Source: Woeseia oceani
GTDB taxonomy: Bacteria > Pseudomonadota > Gammaproteobacteria > Steroidobacterales > Woeseiaceae
Length of the DNA: 64,000 nt
NCBI RefSeq assembly: GCF_001677435.1
Contig: NZ_CP016268.1
Coordinates: forward strand, 3,995,892-4,059,891
Direction of reading: 5' to 3'
In this document: in pieces, positions 24,289-33,316 of the stretch
Position numbering within the stretch: the stretch's first letter is position 1
Layout: every line of letters begins with the position of its first letter
Translations under genes and position numbers: made by a program
The notes under the pieces: model-generated
Database searches by the model: none
What the model was told of the DNA's origin: nothing
The model's input: the letters and a program-made list of their open reading frames with translations, nothing else

Positions 24289-25902
24289 ATGTTAATGGCG
24301 CGACACTTCATTCCGGCCTGGCTACCCGCCAGCCTCGTATTGGCTCTCGGCAGCCTTCTGCCCGGGCAGGCAGCATTTTCAGCCAGCGCTGAAGAACTGT
24401 TCACCGATGGCAACCGGCTGTTCCGCGACGACCTGTACTGGGCCGCATTGCTGCGCTATCAGCAGGCCAATGATGCCGGCCTGGATACTCCCTTGTTGCA
24501 CTACAATACCGGCGTTGCGCATTACCGGGCCGGCCAGTTTCCTCGCGCCGGGCGCGCCTTCGAACGTGCAGCGAGTGACCCGGCGCTGCTGCACATCGCG
24601 CGCTATAACCTTGGACTGACAGCAATGGCGGCAGGTGAACGCGCTACTGCTCTGTACTGGTTTCGGCAGGTGGAAGCGCAGCAATCCAGTCCGCAGCTGG
24701 CAGCGCTGGCAACACTCGCTATTACCAGACTGAACCGCGATGACCGCGAGCAACTGACGGCAGACGAACCGGCAGAGCTCGCGCCGTTGCCCCGATCGCA
24801 GGGTTTCAGCGTCCGCGCACTGCTGGGTTTCGGTAGCGATGACAACGCCTATCGCAGCCCGGACGAAGAATACAGGGACCGCACCCAGAACGGCGCACCG
24901 CTGACCACGCCGCTGGTGCAATCCGGGACGTTCTATCCGTATGACGTTACTGCGACATACACCGTCAACAGCTTTGACCATGAATCGTTTTTCGGCCGCT
25001 ACCGCATCGCGGGTCGTTACTACCAGGACCGGGAAATGAGCAATGCCGACACGACCTCTCATGAGATCGCGTTCGGTACCGAATATCGGCGACGCAGCGA
25101 AGATCGCGAACGGCGCATTCGCAGTGCTTTCACGGTGGCGCAACACGGCCGGACCTGGTTCGACCCTGACGACGGCACCGAGCGCACCATTGATGGCGAC
25201 GATATTGGTGACCGTTTGACTTACATGCGTTACGGCCCCGAGGTATGGGCACGGCAATCATTCTCCCGACTGTCATTCAATGTGCACTTCAAGGGCCAGA
25301 TCTGGAACTACGAAAATTCCGACCCTGTGCCCGAGTACGATCACGAGTACCTGAAAGGCGGCCTCAGCGTGCAGTACCGGTTTACATCGACATCGTTGTT
25401 ACGCCTTGAGGGTGACGTCTATCAGCGCCGCTTTGGCGATCGCCGCGCCTTCGAGCTGGACGGTAGCCAACGTATCGACAGTGAGACCTTGCGCTATGAC
25501 TACCTGAACTACGGCGCGACCGCGCGGCAGCGCGTGACCCGCGCCTTCTGGTTTGGCCTCCGCTATGCGCACACGACGCGCGAAGACAAATACGTGGGCT
25601 ATAACGACTATGTACGTGACAGCTACGGCGCCGATATGAGTTTGCGGATTTCCGACAAATTCCGCATCCGCGTGGAAGGCTGGTACCACAATTACAACTA
25701 CACCAACGCGTTGGCCTACCACGACCCAACCGCGGGCAGGAAGACAATTGAAAGAGCCGATGGCCGGATCACCGCTCGCTGGCAGATCAACGAGCATTTC
25801 GGCATTGTCGGCAGTTTCGAGTATGACGACACAGCATCGAATGACCACCGCATCGACTACACTCGCAGCCAATTCATGCTGGGGCTGCGCTGGGAGCAGT
25901 AA
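24289..25902 (+). CDS. TPR-containing outer-membrane beta-barrel protein
   Basis: About 537 residues. A signal peptide (hydrophobic LPASLVLALGSLLPG, cleavage near AFSASA) is followed by three to four tetratricopeptide repeats (LRYQQANDAGLDTPLLHYN, GRAFERAASDPALLHIARYN). After residue 180 there is a long series of amphipathic strands with aromatic ends, concluding with MLGLRWEQ as expected of an outer-membrane barrel. Such TPR-barrel fusions resemble export porins of exopolysaccharide systems, but no synthase gene lies nearby. Start uncertain: ATG 24250, 24289 or 24295. Confidence 0.65.
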   Translation: MLMARHFIPAWLPASLVLALGSLLPGQAAFSASAEELFTDGNRLFRDDLYWAALLRYQQANDAGLDTPLLHYNTGVAHYRAGQFPRAGRAFERAASDPALLHIARYNLGLTAMAAGERATALYWFRQVEAQQSSPQLAALATLAITRLNRDDREQLTADEPAELAPLPRSQGFSVRALLGFGSDDNAYRSPDEEYRDRTQNGAPLTTPLVQSGTFYPYDVTATYTVNSFDHESFFGRYRIAGRYYQDREMSNADTTSHEIAFGTEYRRRSEDRERRIRSAFTVAQHGRTWFDPDDGTERTIDGDDIGDRLTYMRYGPEVWARQSFSRLSFNVHFKGQIWNYENSDPVPEYDHEYLKGGLSVQYRFTSTSLLRLEGDVYQRRFGDRRAFELDGSQRIDSETLRYDYLNYGATARQRVTRAFWFGLRYAHTTREDKYVGYNDYVRDSYGADMSLRISDKFRIRVEGWYHNYNYTNALAYHDPTAGRKTIERADGRITARWQINEHFGIVGSFEYDDTASNDHRIDYTRSQFMLGLRWEQ

Positions 25903-26000
25903 TCGAGGGAAATGCCGCAATTGCGGTGGGAATCGGCGCAACAGGGACTGAACGTTCTCTGCTAGACTGCCTCGTTTTCAGAGTTCCCGCTGAAAGCTCG

Positions 26001-28187
26001 ATGGACGTAACCCCGATACTTGATTCACTGAATGACGCGCAACGCACCGCGGTTGCCGCGCCGTCCGAACCGTTGCTCGTCATTGCCGGTGCCGGAAGTG
26101 GGAAAACCCGCGTGCTCACGCACCGGGCTGCATGGCTGATAGATGTGGAAGGCATCAGCCCGCAAAGTCTGCTGGCAGTGACTTTCACCAACAAAGCCGC
26201 CGCAGAAATGCGTCATCGTATTGAGAATCTTCTGAATATGCCGGCCAGCAACCTTTGGGTCGGGACCTTTCACGGACTGGCGCACCGCTTGCTGCGGCGT
26301 CATTGGCGGGAAGCGAAACTGCCGCAGAGTTTTCAGATCATCGATTCTGACGACCAGTTGCGCCTGCTGAAGCGGCTGTTCAAGAGCCTGAACCTCGATG
26401 ACAGCAGTTTCGCGCCCCGTGATGTGCAGTACTTCATCAATGCACAGAAGGACGAGGGCCTGCGGCCGCAACATATTGACGATGGTGGCGATGAAACCCG
26501 CCGCCAGCTCATTTCGTTGTATCAGAGCTATCAGGAAATTTGCGATCGTGGCGGGTTGCTCGATTTCGCCGAACTATTGTTGCGCGCGCACGAATTGTGG
26601 CGCGACAACCCCGCGGTCCTGGAGCATTACCAGGCGCGTTTCCGGCACCTGCTGGTCGACGAGTTTCAGGACACCAACGCAATCCAGTATGCCTGGCTGC
26701 GCCTGCTGGCCGGCAAGACCGGCGTGTTGTTTGCGGTCGGCGATGACGATCAGTCCATATATCGCTGGCGGGGCGCGCGTGTCGAACACATTTATCGCTT
26801 CCAGAAAGATTTTCCTACCGCGTCCATTGTGAAGCTGGAACAAAATTACCGCTCGACCTCGACCATCCTGAATGCCGCAAATGCCGTCATTGCCAATAAC
26901 AGTTCGCGGATGGGCAAAAACCTCTGGACCGACGGCAAGGATGGCGAGCCGATTCGGGTGTATTCCGCCTTCAACGAACGGGACGAAGCCGAGTTCATTG
27001 TCGGGCGACTGCGTGACTGGAGCGAACAGGGTCACGCGCGCACCGACGCTGCCATACTGTATCGGTCCAACGCGCAATCGCGAGTGCTTGAAGAGGCGTT
27101 GATGAACGCGCGTATCCCCTATCGGGTTTACGGCGGCCTGCGGTTTTTCGAGCGGCAGGAAATCAAGGACGCGCTGGCCTACCTGCGGCTTGTTTCCAAT
27201 CGGGACGATGACAGCGCGTTTGAACGCGTGGTCAACCGGCCTACGCGCGGTATCGGCGCACGCACAGTCGAAGCAATACGTGCTTATGGCAGGGATAATT
27301 CCTGCTCAATGTGGCGCGCCGCGGGCGCCATTAGCAGCGACGCACTGGCGGGTCGTGGCGCAAAATCCATCGTCGCCTTCATGAGTCTCGTGGAACGAAT
27401 CGCCCGCGAATCGGAGCCGCTGGACCTTGCCGGAAAAGTAGATCACGTCATTCAACAAAGCGGCTTAATTGAATTCTTCCGTAAGGAAAAAGGTGAGAAA
27501 GGCGAGACCCGAATCGAAAACCTGGAAGAGCTGGTCAGCGCAGCGCGCGGCTTCAACCCGGATATCGCTGAGGAGGGCATGAGTGAGCTTGACGGCTTTC
27601 TTGCGCACGCCGCACTGGAAGCCGGCGAAGGTCAGGCCGATGCATGGGAAGACTGCGTGCAGCTCATGACCATGCATTCAGCGAAAGGACTGGAATTCCC
27701 GCTGGTCATAATGTGTGGACTGGAAGATGGCTTGTTTCCACACCAGCGCTCGCTGAATGACATGAGTGGTCTGGAAGAGGAGCGGCGGCTTTGTTATGTC
27801 GGAATTACCCGGGCTCGCCAGCTGCTGTACCTCACCCACGCTGAGCAACGCCGTTTGCACGGCATGGACAGTTATGCGCAAAAATCCCGGTTTATCGGTG
27901 AGATTCCCGCCGAACTCGTCGAAGAGATTCGGCCGAAAGTACAGGTCAGTCGGCCCGTTTCACCGAGCCCGGCTTTGCGGCACAAGAGTGACCGCACCAG
28001 CCTGCGTGCTGGCTCAGCCGCCGATATCGGCGTGCGTCTTGGACAACGTGTGCGACACGCGAAGTTCGGCGATGGTGTGATTTTGAATTGCGAAGGGCAT
28101 GGCGCGCATGCGCGCGTCGAAGTCAACTTCGAGAGTGCCGGGAGCAAATGGCTGGTGCTGAGCTATGCCAACCTGGATCTGATGTAG
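26001..28187 (+). CDS. uvrD: DNA helicase II (UvrD)
   Basis: 728 residues of superfamily 1A. UvrD unwinds DNA 3'-5' in nucleotide excision and mismatch repair. Motifs run in order: NDAQRTAVA (Q motif), GAGSGKTRVLTHR (I), TFTNKAAAEM (Ia), LLVDEFQDTNAIQY (II), VGDDDQSIYRWRGA (III), QNYRST (IV), TMHSAKGLEF (V) and VGITRARQLLYLTHA (VI). The C-terminal Tudor-like tail that binds RNA polymerase is present (RVRHAKFGDGVI). Start at ATG 26001. It is monocistronic in appearance. Confidence 0.95.
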   Translation: MDVTPILDSLNDAQRTAVAAPSEPLLVIAGAGSGKTRVLTHRAAWLIDVEGISPQSLLAVTFTNKAAAEMRHRIENLLNMPASNLWVGTFHGLAHRLLRRHWREAKLPQSFQIIDSDDQLRLLKRLFKSLNLDDSSFAPRDVQYFINAQKDEGLRPQHIDDGGDETRRQLISLYQSYQEICDRGGLLDFAELLLRAHELWRDNPAVLEHYQARFRHLLVDEFQDTNAIQYAWLRLLAGKTGVLFAVGDDDQSIYRWRGARVEHIYRFQKDFPTASIVKLEQNYRSTSTILNAANAVIANNSSRMGKNLWTDGKDGEPIRVYSAFNERDEAEFIVGRLRDWSEQGHARTDAAILYRSNAQSRVLEEALMNARIPYRVYGGLRFFERQEIKDALAYLRLVSNRDDDSAFERVVNRPTRGIGARTVEAIRAYGRDNSCSMWRAAGAISSDALAGRGAKSIVAFMSLVERIARESEPLDLAGKVDHVIQQSGLIEFFRKEKGEKGETRIENLEELVSAARGFNPDIAEEGMSELDGFLAHAALEAGEGQADAWEDCVQLMTMHSAKGLEFPLVIMCGLEDGLFPHQRSLNDMSGLEEERRLCYVGITRARQLLYLTHAEQRRLHGMDSYAQKSRFIGEIPAELVEEIRPKVQVSRPVSPSPALRHKSDRTSLRAGSAADIGVRLGQRVRHAKFGDGVILNCEGHGAHARVEVNFESAGSKWLVLSYANLDLM

Positions 28188-28247
28188 AATCGCCCGAAGT
28201 ATCGAAATAGCAAAGGCGCAAGTGCGCTTTAGGACCCTGCTCCTGAT

Positions 28248-29624
28248 ATGAAGATTTTGATTCTAGGCGCCGGCCAGGTCGGCTCTTCGGCGGCATATCA
28301 TTTGTCGCGCGAGGAGGCCAACGAAGTCACCGTGGTCGATATGCGCGCCGATGTACTCCGTGACTTGCAAGACAGGCTCGATATTCGCACCGTCGTTGGC
28401 CACGCGGCCTACCCCGACGTGCTGGAGCGTGCCGGCGCGAATGACGCCGACATCATTGTCGCACTTACGGATTCTGATGAAACCAATATGGTTGCCTGTC
28501 AGATTGCCTACACGCTTTATCACACACCCACCAAGATCGCGCGCATTCGCTCAGCCGAATACATGAGCGCGAAGAAGCTGTTCACGCAGGATGCGATTCC
28601 GGTCGATGTGCGTATCAGCCCGGAACAGCTGGTCTGCGAATACGTTGCTCAGCTGATCTTGTATCCCGGTGCGCTGCAGGTACTCGACTTCGCCAACGGC
28701 CGGGTTCGACTCGTCGGCGCCCGGGCCGATGAAGGTGGCTTGCTGGTCGGCAAGAAGATTTCCACGCTGAAAGAGCACATCCCGAACACGGAAGGCCGCA
28801 TTGCCGCCATCTATCGCGCCGGCCAATCCCTGCAACCGGATGGCGACACGATTGTTCAGGAAGGCGACGAAGTGTTTTTCATCGCGGCCCGGCAGGATAT
28901 TCGAATCTTCATGAGTGAGATGCGGCGACTGGAAGACCCGGTACGGCGGGTTGTCATCGCCGGCGGCGGAAACATCGGTGTACGCCTGGCGCATGCGCTT
29001 GAACAAACCAATCAGGTCAAAATTATCGAGCGTGACCCGAAGCGGGCCCGCCTGATTTCAGAGCAATTGAACAAGGCGATCGTGCTGGTCGGCGATGCCG
29101 CCGATGAAGAATTGCTGCTCGAAGAAAACATCGACAACGTTGATGTGTTCTGTGCGCTCACCAATGCTGAAGAAGCCAACATCCTTTCAGCAATGCTGGC
29201 AAAGCGCCTCGGTGCTCACAAGGTCATGGCACTGATCAACAGACCGTCGTACGCGGAGCTTGTCGAGTCCGGCACGATCGACATCGCCATATCGCCGCAG
29301 CAGGTCACGATCGGTTCTTTGCTGGCTCACGTGCGGCGCGGTGACGTTGTTAAGGTACATTCTTTGCGCCGCGGCGCCGCCGAAGCCATCGAGGCAGTCG
29401 CACACGGTTCGGAAGCAGATTCGAAAGTGGTCGGCCGGAAAATCGAGGATATCGACCTGCCGCGCGGTACAACGATAGTGGCGGTGGTGCGGGGCGACGA
29501 GGTCATGATCGCGCACCACGATACGGTGATTGAGCCCGATGATCATGTGATTCTGTTTATGACCGACAGACGCAAGATCGAGAGTCTGGAGAAGTTGTTC
29601 CAGGTTGGCGTCAAGTTCGTTTGA
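28248..29624 (+). CDS. trkA: Trk potassium uptake system NAD-binding protein TrkA
   Basis: 458 residues with two RCK modules. Two Rossmann glycine motifs, LILGAGQVGSSAAYHL at the N-terminus and VVIAGGGNIGVRLAHAL near residue 235, each followed by a TrkA-C domain. It gates the TrkH channel on the cytoplasmic face in response to nucleotides. Followed by trkH 22 bases downstream, forming a complete K+ uptake pair. Confidence 0.95.
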   Translation: MKILILGAGQVGSSAAYHLSREEANEVTVVDMRADVLRDLQDRLDIRTVVGHAAYPDVLERAGANDADIIVALTDSDETNMVACQIAYTLYHTPTKIARIRSAEYMSAKKLFTQDAIPVDVRISPEQLVCEYVAQLILYPGALQVLDFANGRVRLVGARADEGGLLVGKKISTLKEHIPNTEGRIAAIYRAGQSLQPDGDTIVQEGDEVFFIAARQDIRIFMSEMRRLEDPVRRVVIAGGGNIGVRLAHALEQTNQVKIIERDPKRARLISEQLNKAIVLVGDAADEELLLEENIDNVDVFCALTNAEEANILSAMLAKRLGAHKVMALINRPSYAELVESGTIDIAISPQQVTIGSLLAHVRRGDVVKVHSLRRGAAEAIEAVAHGSEADSKVVGRKIEDIDLPRGTTIVAVVRGDEVMIAHHDTVIEPDDHVILFMTDRRKIESLEKLFQVGVKFV

Positions 29625-29646
29625 CTACTGACCGGCAGCCGACACC

Positions 29647-31098
29647 ATGAACTGGACTACCGTTCAACGAATTCTCGGGTTGCTGCTGATGCTGTTCAGT
29701 ATCACGATGTTGCCGCCCGTCGTTGTCAGCTTTATTTTTCGCGAATCGTCCTGGCTGCCGTTTATCCAGGGATTTGCATTGACGCTCGCGGTGGGCATCG
29801 TAATCTGGTTCCCGGTTCGCGGGGTACGCAAGGAACTGCGGCTGCGTGACGGCTTTATCGTAGTCGCCTCATTCTGGACCGTGCTGGGAACCTTCGGTGC
29901 CGCGCCCTTGTTTCTGGCCGACGTGCCGTCAATGTCACTCACGGATGCAGTGTTCGAGTCCATGTCCGGGCTCACCACCACCGGCGCGACAGTGCTGACC
30001 GGTCTGGATACGCTGCCGAAGTCGATCCTCTATTATCGCCAACAGCTGCAGTGGTTGGGCGGCATGGGTATTATCGTACTCGCCGTCGCCGTTCTGCCGA
30101 TGCTGGGTGTCGGCGGTATGCAGTTGTACCGTGCCGAAACGCCGGGGCCGGTCAAGGACAACAAGCTCACACCGCGGATTACAGAGACCGCCAAAGCACT
30201 GTGGTATGTGTACCTGGCGTTCACAACCTTGTGCACCGTCGGCTATTTTCTCGCTGGTATGGATTGGTTCGATGCGATCTGCCACGCCTTCTCGACAGTG
30301 GCCATTGGCGGCTTCTCCACCCACGATCTTTCCATAGGCTACTTCAACAGCGCTGCTATCGACCTGATCGCAATCGCGTTCATGTTCGCCGCCGGTATTA
30401 ATTTTTCGCTGCACTTTTTTGCCTGGCGTTTCGTGCAGGTAAAACACTATGCCGCAGACCCGGAGTTTCGCGCCTATACAAAGATGCTGCTGGTCTTGTC
30501 GTTGATCGTTGCAGCGTCGCTGGCGTGGTCGAATACTTATGGCAGCATCAGCGACAGCGTAATAAACGGGGTATTTCAGGCGGTTTCAATAGCGACGACG
30601 ACGGGCTTCACGACGGCCAACTATTCCGCGTGGCCAGGCGCCATTCCCGTGTTACTGATTTTCTCCAGTTTTGTCGGTGGTTCCGCCGGCTCCACTGCTG
30701 GCGGCATCAAAGTGATCCGCTGGCTGTTGATATACAAACAGGGCGTCCGCGAAATCGCCCGACTTGTGCACCCCAGTGCAGAAATTCCCGTAAAGCTCGG
30801 CAACAATGCTGTGCCCTTCCGCGTTGTTGACGCGGTCTGGGGATTCTTCTCTGTGTATATCGTCGTCTTCGGCATCATGTTGCTCGCCATGATGTCCACC
30901 GGGCTCGATCAGGTCAGCGCCTTTTCGGCGGTTGCCGCCTCATTGAACAACCTCGGTCCCGGGCTCGGCGAAGTAGCGGCTGGCTTCATGACCTTGAGTG
31001 ATACTGCGAAATGGATCTCAGTAGTATGTATGCTGCTGGGGCGTCTCGAAATCTTCACACTGCTGGTCTTGATTACGCCGACTTTCTGGAGGCATTGA
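29647..31098 (+). CDS. trkH: Trk potassium uptake channel TrkH
   Basis: 483 residues, integral membrane. Four pore-loop selectivity motifs are visible, each with a threonine/glycine core: SGLTTTGATVL, STVAIGGFST, ATTTGFTTANY and SLNNLGPGL. This is the K+-translocating subunit of the TrkAH system. Its stop codon overlaps the start of the TPR gene (TGATGA), and a GGAGG ribosome-binding site for that gene lies within its last codons. Confidence 0.95.
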   Translation: MNWTTVQRILGLLLMLFSITMLPPVVVSFIFRESSWLPFIQGFALTLAVGIVIWFPVRGVRKELRLRDGFIVVASFWTVLGTFGAAPLFLADVPSMSLTDAVFESMSGLTTTGATVLTGLDTLPKSILYYRQQLQWLGGMGIIVLAVAVLPMLGVGGMQLYRAETPGPVKDNKLTPRITETAKALWYVYLAFTTLCTVGYFLAGMDWFDAICHAFSTVAIGGFSTHDLSIGYFNSAAIDLIAIAFMFAAGINFSLHFFAWRFVQVKHYAADPEFRAYTKMLLVLSLIVAASLAWSNTYGSISDSVINGVFQAVSIATTTGFTTANYSAWPGAIPVLLIFSSFVGGSAGSTAGGIKVIRWLLIYKQGVREIARLVHPSAEIPVKLGNNAVPFRVVDAVWGFFSVYIVVFGIMLLAMMSTGLDQVSAFSAVAASLNNLGPGLGEVAAGFMTLSDTAKWISVVCMLLGRLEIFTLLVLITPTFWRH

Positions 31099-31427
31099 TG
31101 AATGACCGGATCGAGGCTTTCTTGACGATGCTTGCGCGCGGCCAGGATTCAGCAATGCTGCGTTTTTCGCTGGGCAACGAGTATTACGGACAGGGCGAAC
31201 TCACCGAGGCAATCCCGCATTTGCGAGCGGCTCTTGAGCTAGACCGCAACTATTCAGCGGCCTGGAAGTTGCTGGGCAGGGCGCTGAACGACACCGGCGA
31301 TGCCAGCGAGGCTATGAGCATTTTCGAAGAGGGTATTCGAATCGCTACCAACAACGGCGACCGACAGGCGGCCAAAGAAATGACAGTATTCCTGAAACGC
31401 CTGCGACGGCAGATGGATTTGCTATGA
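31098..31427 (+). CDS. Small tetratricopeptide-repeat protein
   Basis: 109 residues with about two to three TPR units (MLRFSLGNEYYGQGELTEAI, AWKLLGRALNDTGDASEAMS) and a basic C-terminal helix. No signal peptide, so cytoplasmic. Probably a protein-protein adaptor. It overlaps trkH upstream by one base and dctQ downstream by four (ATGA), which couples it tightly to both the potassium channel and the TRAP permease. TPR genes of this size are often co-located with TRAP permeases; the partner is unknown. Confidence 0.78.
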   Translation: MNDRIEAFLTMLARGQDSAMLRFSLGNEYYGQGELTEAIPHLRAALELDRNYSAAWKLLGRALNDTGDASEAMSIFEEGIRIATNNGDRQAAKEMTVFLKRLRRQMDLL

Positions 31428-31939
31428 GTGTACTTTTTGAAGACGTCAGCCGACGTCTCGATTCGTTCAGCGAAGTGGTTGGCAAAACCGCTGCCTGGCT
31501 GACGCTCGGGATGGTAGTGATAACGGTAGTCATCGTCGTGTTGCGCTACCTGTTCGACAGCGGTTTTATCTGGCTGCAGGAAACCCTCATGTGGATGCAC
31601 GCCTGTGTCTTCATGCTGGGAGCGGCCTATACATTGCAGCAGGATGAACATGTCCGTGTCGACGTGTTTTATAGCGGCATGAGTGAACAACGCCGCGCAC
31701 TGGTGAATGCCCTCGGCGTATTGATCTTCGTATTTCCGCTTTGTGGTTACCTGTTCTATGAAGCGCTCGACTACGTAGCGCGTGCCTGGGAAATTCGTGA
31801 AGTGTCGCGCGAGACGGGTGGTCTGCCGTATCCTGCGATGCCGTTGCTGAAATCCATACTGCTGCTGATGCCGCTGACGCTTGGCCTGCAGGGACTGTCG
31901 ATACTGTTACGCGCGATCAGCGCACTGCGCCGGAGCTGA
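31424..31939 (+). CDS. dctQ: TRAP transporter small permease (DctQ)
   Basis: 171 residues, four predicted membrane helices. It has the family core LRYLFDSGFIWLQETLMWMHACVFMLGAAYTLQQDEHVRVDVFY, read here as short motifs WLQETLMW and DEHVRVDVF. Works with DctM in sodium-coupled import of organic acids delivered by the periplasmic DctP. Starts within an ATGA overlap with the TPR gene; dctM follows three bases after its stop. No fusion with dctM. Confidence 0.9.
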   Translation: MSVLFEDVSRRLDSFSEVVGKTAAWLTLGMVVITVVIVVLRYLFDSGFIWLQETLMWMHACVFMLGAAYTLQQDEHVRVDVFYSGMSEQRRALVNALGVLIFVFPLCGYLFYEALDYVARAWEIREVSRETGGLPYPAMPLLKSILLLMPLTLGLQGLSILLRAISALRRS

Positions 31940-31942
31940 GCC

Positions 31943-33313
31943 ATGGAATGGGTCGCGTTGTTGATGTTCGGCGCTATTATTGTGCTTCTGTTGGCGGGCT
32001 TTCCTGTCGCGTTCACGCTCGGTGGAACAGCTTTACTGTTTGCCACGGCCGGCGTTATTGGCGGTGGTTTCGAGGTGGCATTCCTGACGGGGCTGCCCAG
32101 TCGCCTGTTCGGAATCATGGGCAACGAGACACTGATAGCGGTGCCGTTGTTCGTCTTCATGGGGATAACGCTGGAGCGGGCCAGGATAGCGGAGGACCTG
32201 CTGGAGACCCTGAGTGCCCTGTTCGGGCGCCTGCGCGGCGGCCTGGGTATTGCCGTCACCCTGGTCGGGATGTTGCTTGCTGCCAGCACCGGCATTGTCG
32301 GCGCAACGGTGGTCACCATGGGGCTGCTGTCTTTGCCCACCATGCTGAAACGCGGCTATTCGCCGGAGATCGCCGCCGGCACGATCTGCGCCTCCGGCAC
32401 GCTGGGACAAATCATTCCGCCGTCGATCATTCTGGTCATGCTGGGCGATGTCATGTCGTCGGCCTACCAACAGGCGCAGTTGCAGCAGGGCATTTTTTCC
32501 CCTGAGACGGTATCGGTAGGTGACTTGTTTGCCGGTGCGTTGATTCCGGGTTTGTTGCTGGTCGTGCTCTACATGCTCTATCTGTTCGTGCTGGCCATTA
32601 TCAAGCCGGCGTCGATGCCAGCCCGGCCGGATGACGACAGCGACGTAACCCTGGCCCGCCTGCTATCCGCACTCATGCCGCCGTTGATACTGATATTCGC
32701 AGTGCTTGGGTCGATATTGGGCGGATTCGCAACACCAACGGAAGCGGCAGGCGTGGGTGCCGCGGGCGGGCTGTTGATCGCGCTGCAACGCCGCTCACTC
32801 AATCTGGTCCGGCTGCAGGAAATCATGCGCGGAACCTTGCGGGTCAGCAGCATGGTCTTCCTGATTCTGATTGGTGCCTCGGTGTTCTCGCTGGTGTTTC
32901 GCGGGTACGGCGGTGACGACGCGGTGCGCGAGTTACTCGATCACTTGCCGGGCGGCGTATTTGCCGCGGTACTCGTCGTCATGCTGCTGATGTTTTTGCT
33001 CGGCTTCGTGCTCGACTTTATCGAGATTACGTTTGTCGTCGTGCCTATCGTTGCACCCGTGTTGCTGTCGATGGGGCTGGACCCGGTTTGGCTCGGCATA
33101 ATGATTGCGATCAACCTGCAGACGTCATTCCTGACTCCGCCGTTTGGCTTCGCGCTCTTTTACCTGCGCGGCGTGGCACCACCTGAAGTCAGCACGGCCG
33201 CGATTTACCGCGGCGTGATGCCATTTGTCGCCATTCAGTTGCTGGCACTGCTGATCCTCGCCGCGTTCCCCGATCTTGTTACCTGGCTGCCCGATCGTAT
33301 ATACGGCAACTGA
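31943..33313 (+). CDS. dctM: TRAP transporter large permease (DctM)
   Basis: 456 residues, about twelve membrane helices. Conserved segments of the DctM/SiaM family include STGIVGATVVTMGLLSLPTML, GTICASGTLGQIIPPSI and NLQTSFLTPPFGFALFYLRG. It is the sodium-driven translocation subunit. The gene ends three bases before the stop of dctP, which lies on the opposite strand, so the P component is transcribed separately. Confidence 0.93.
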   Translation: MEWVALLMFGAIIVLLLAGFPVAFTLGGTALLFATAGVIGGGFEVAFLTGLPSRLFGIMGNETLIAVPLFVFMGITLERARIAEDLLETLSALFGRLRGGLGIAVTLVGMLLAASTGIVGATVVTMGLLSLPTMLKRGYSPEIAAGTICASGTLGQIIPPSIILVMLGDVMSSAYQQAQLQQGIFSPETVSVGDLFAGALIPGLLLVVLYMLYLFVLAIIKPASMPARPDDDSDVTLARLLSALMPPLILIFAVLGSILGGFATPTEAAGVGAAGGLLIALQRRSLNLVRLQEIMRGTLRVSSMVFLILIGASVFSLVFRGYGGDDAVRELLDHLPGGVFAAVLVVMLLMFLLGFVLDFIEITFVVVPIVAPVLLSMGLDPVWLGIMIAINLQTSFLTPPFGFALFYLRGVAPPEVSTAAIYRGVMPFVAIQLLALLILAAFPDLVTWLPDRIYGN

Positions 33314-33316
33314 CCA

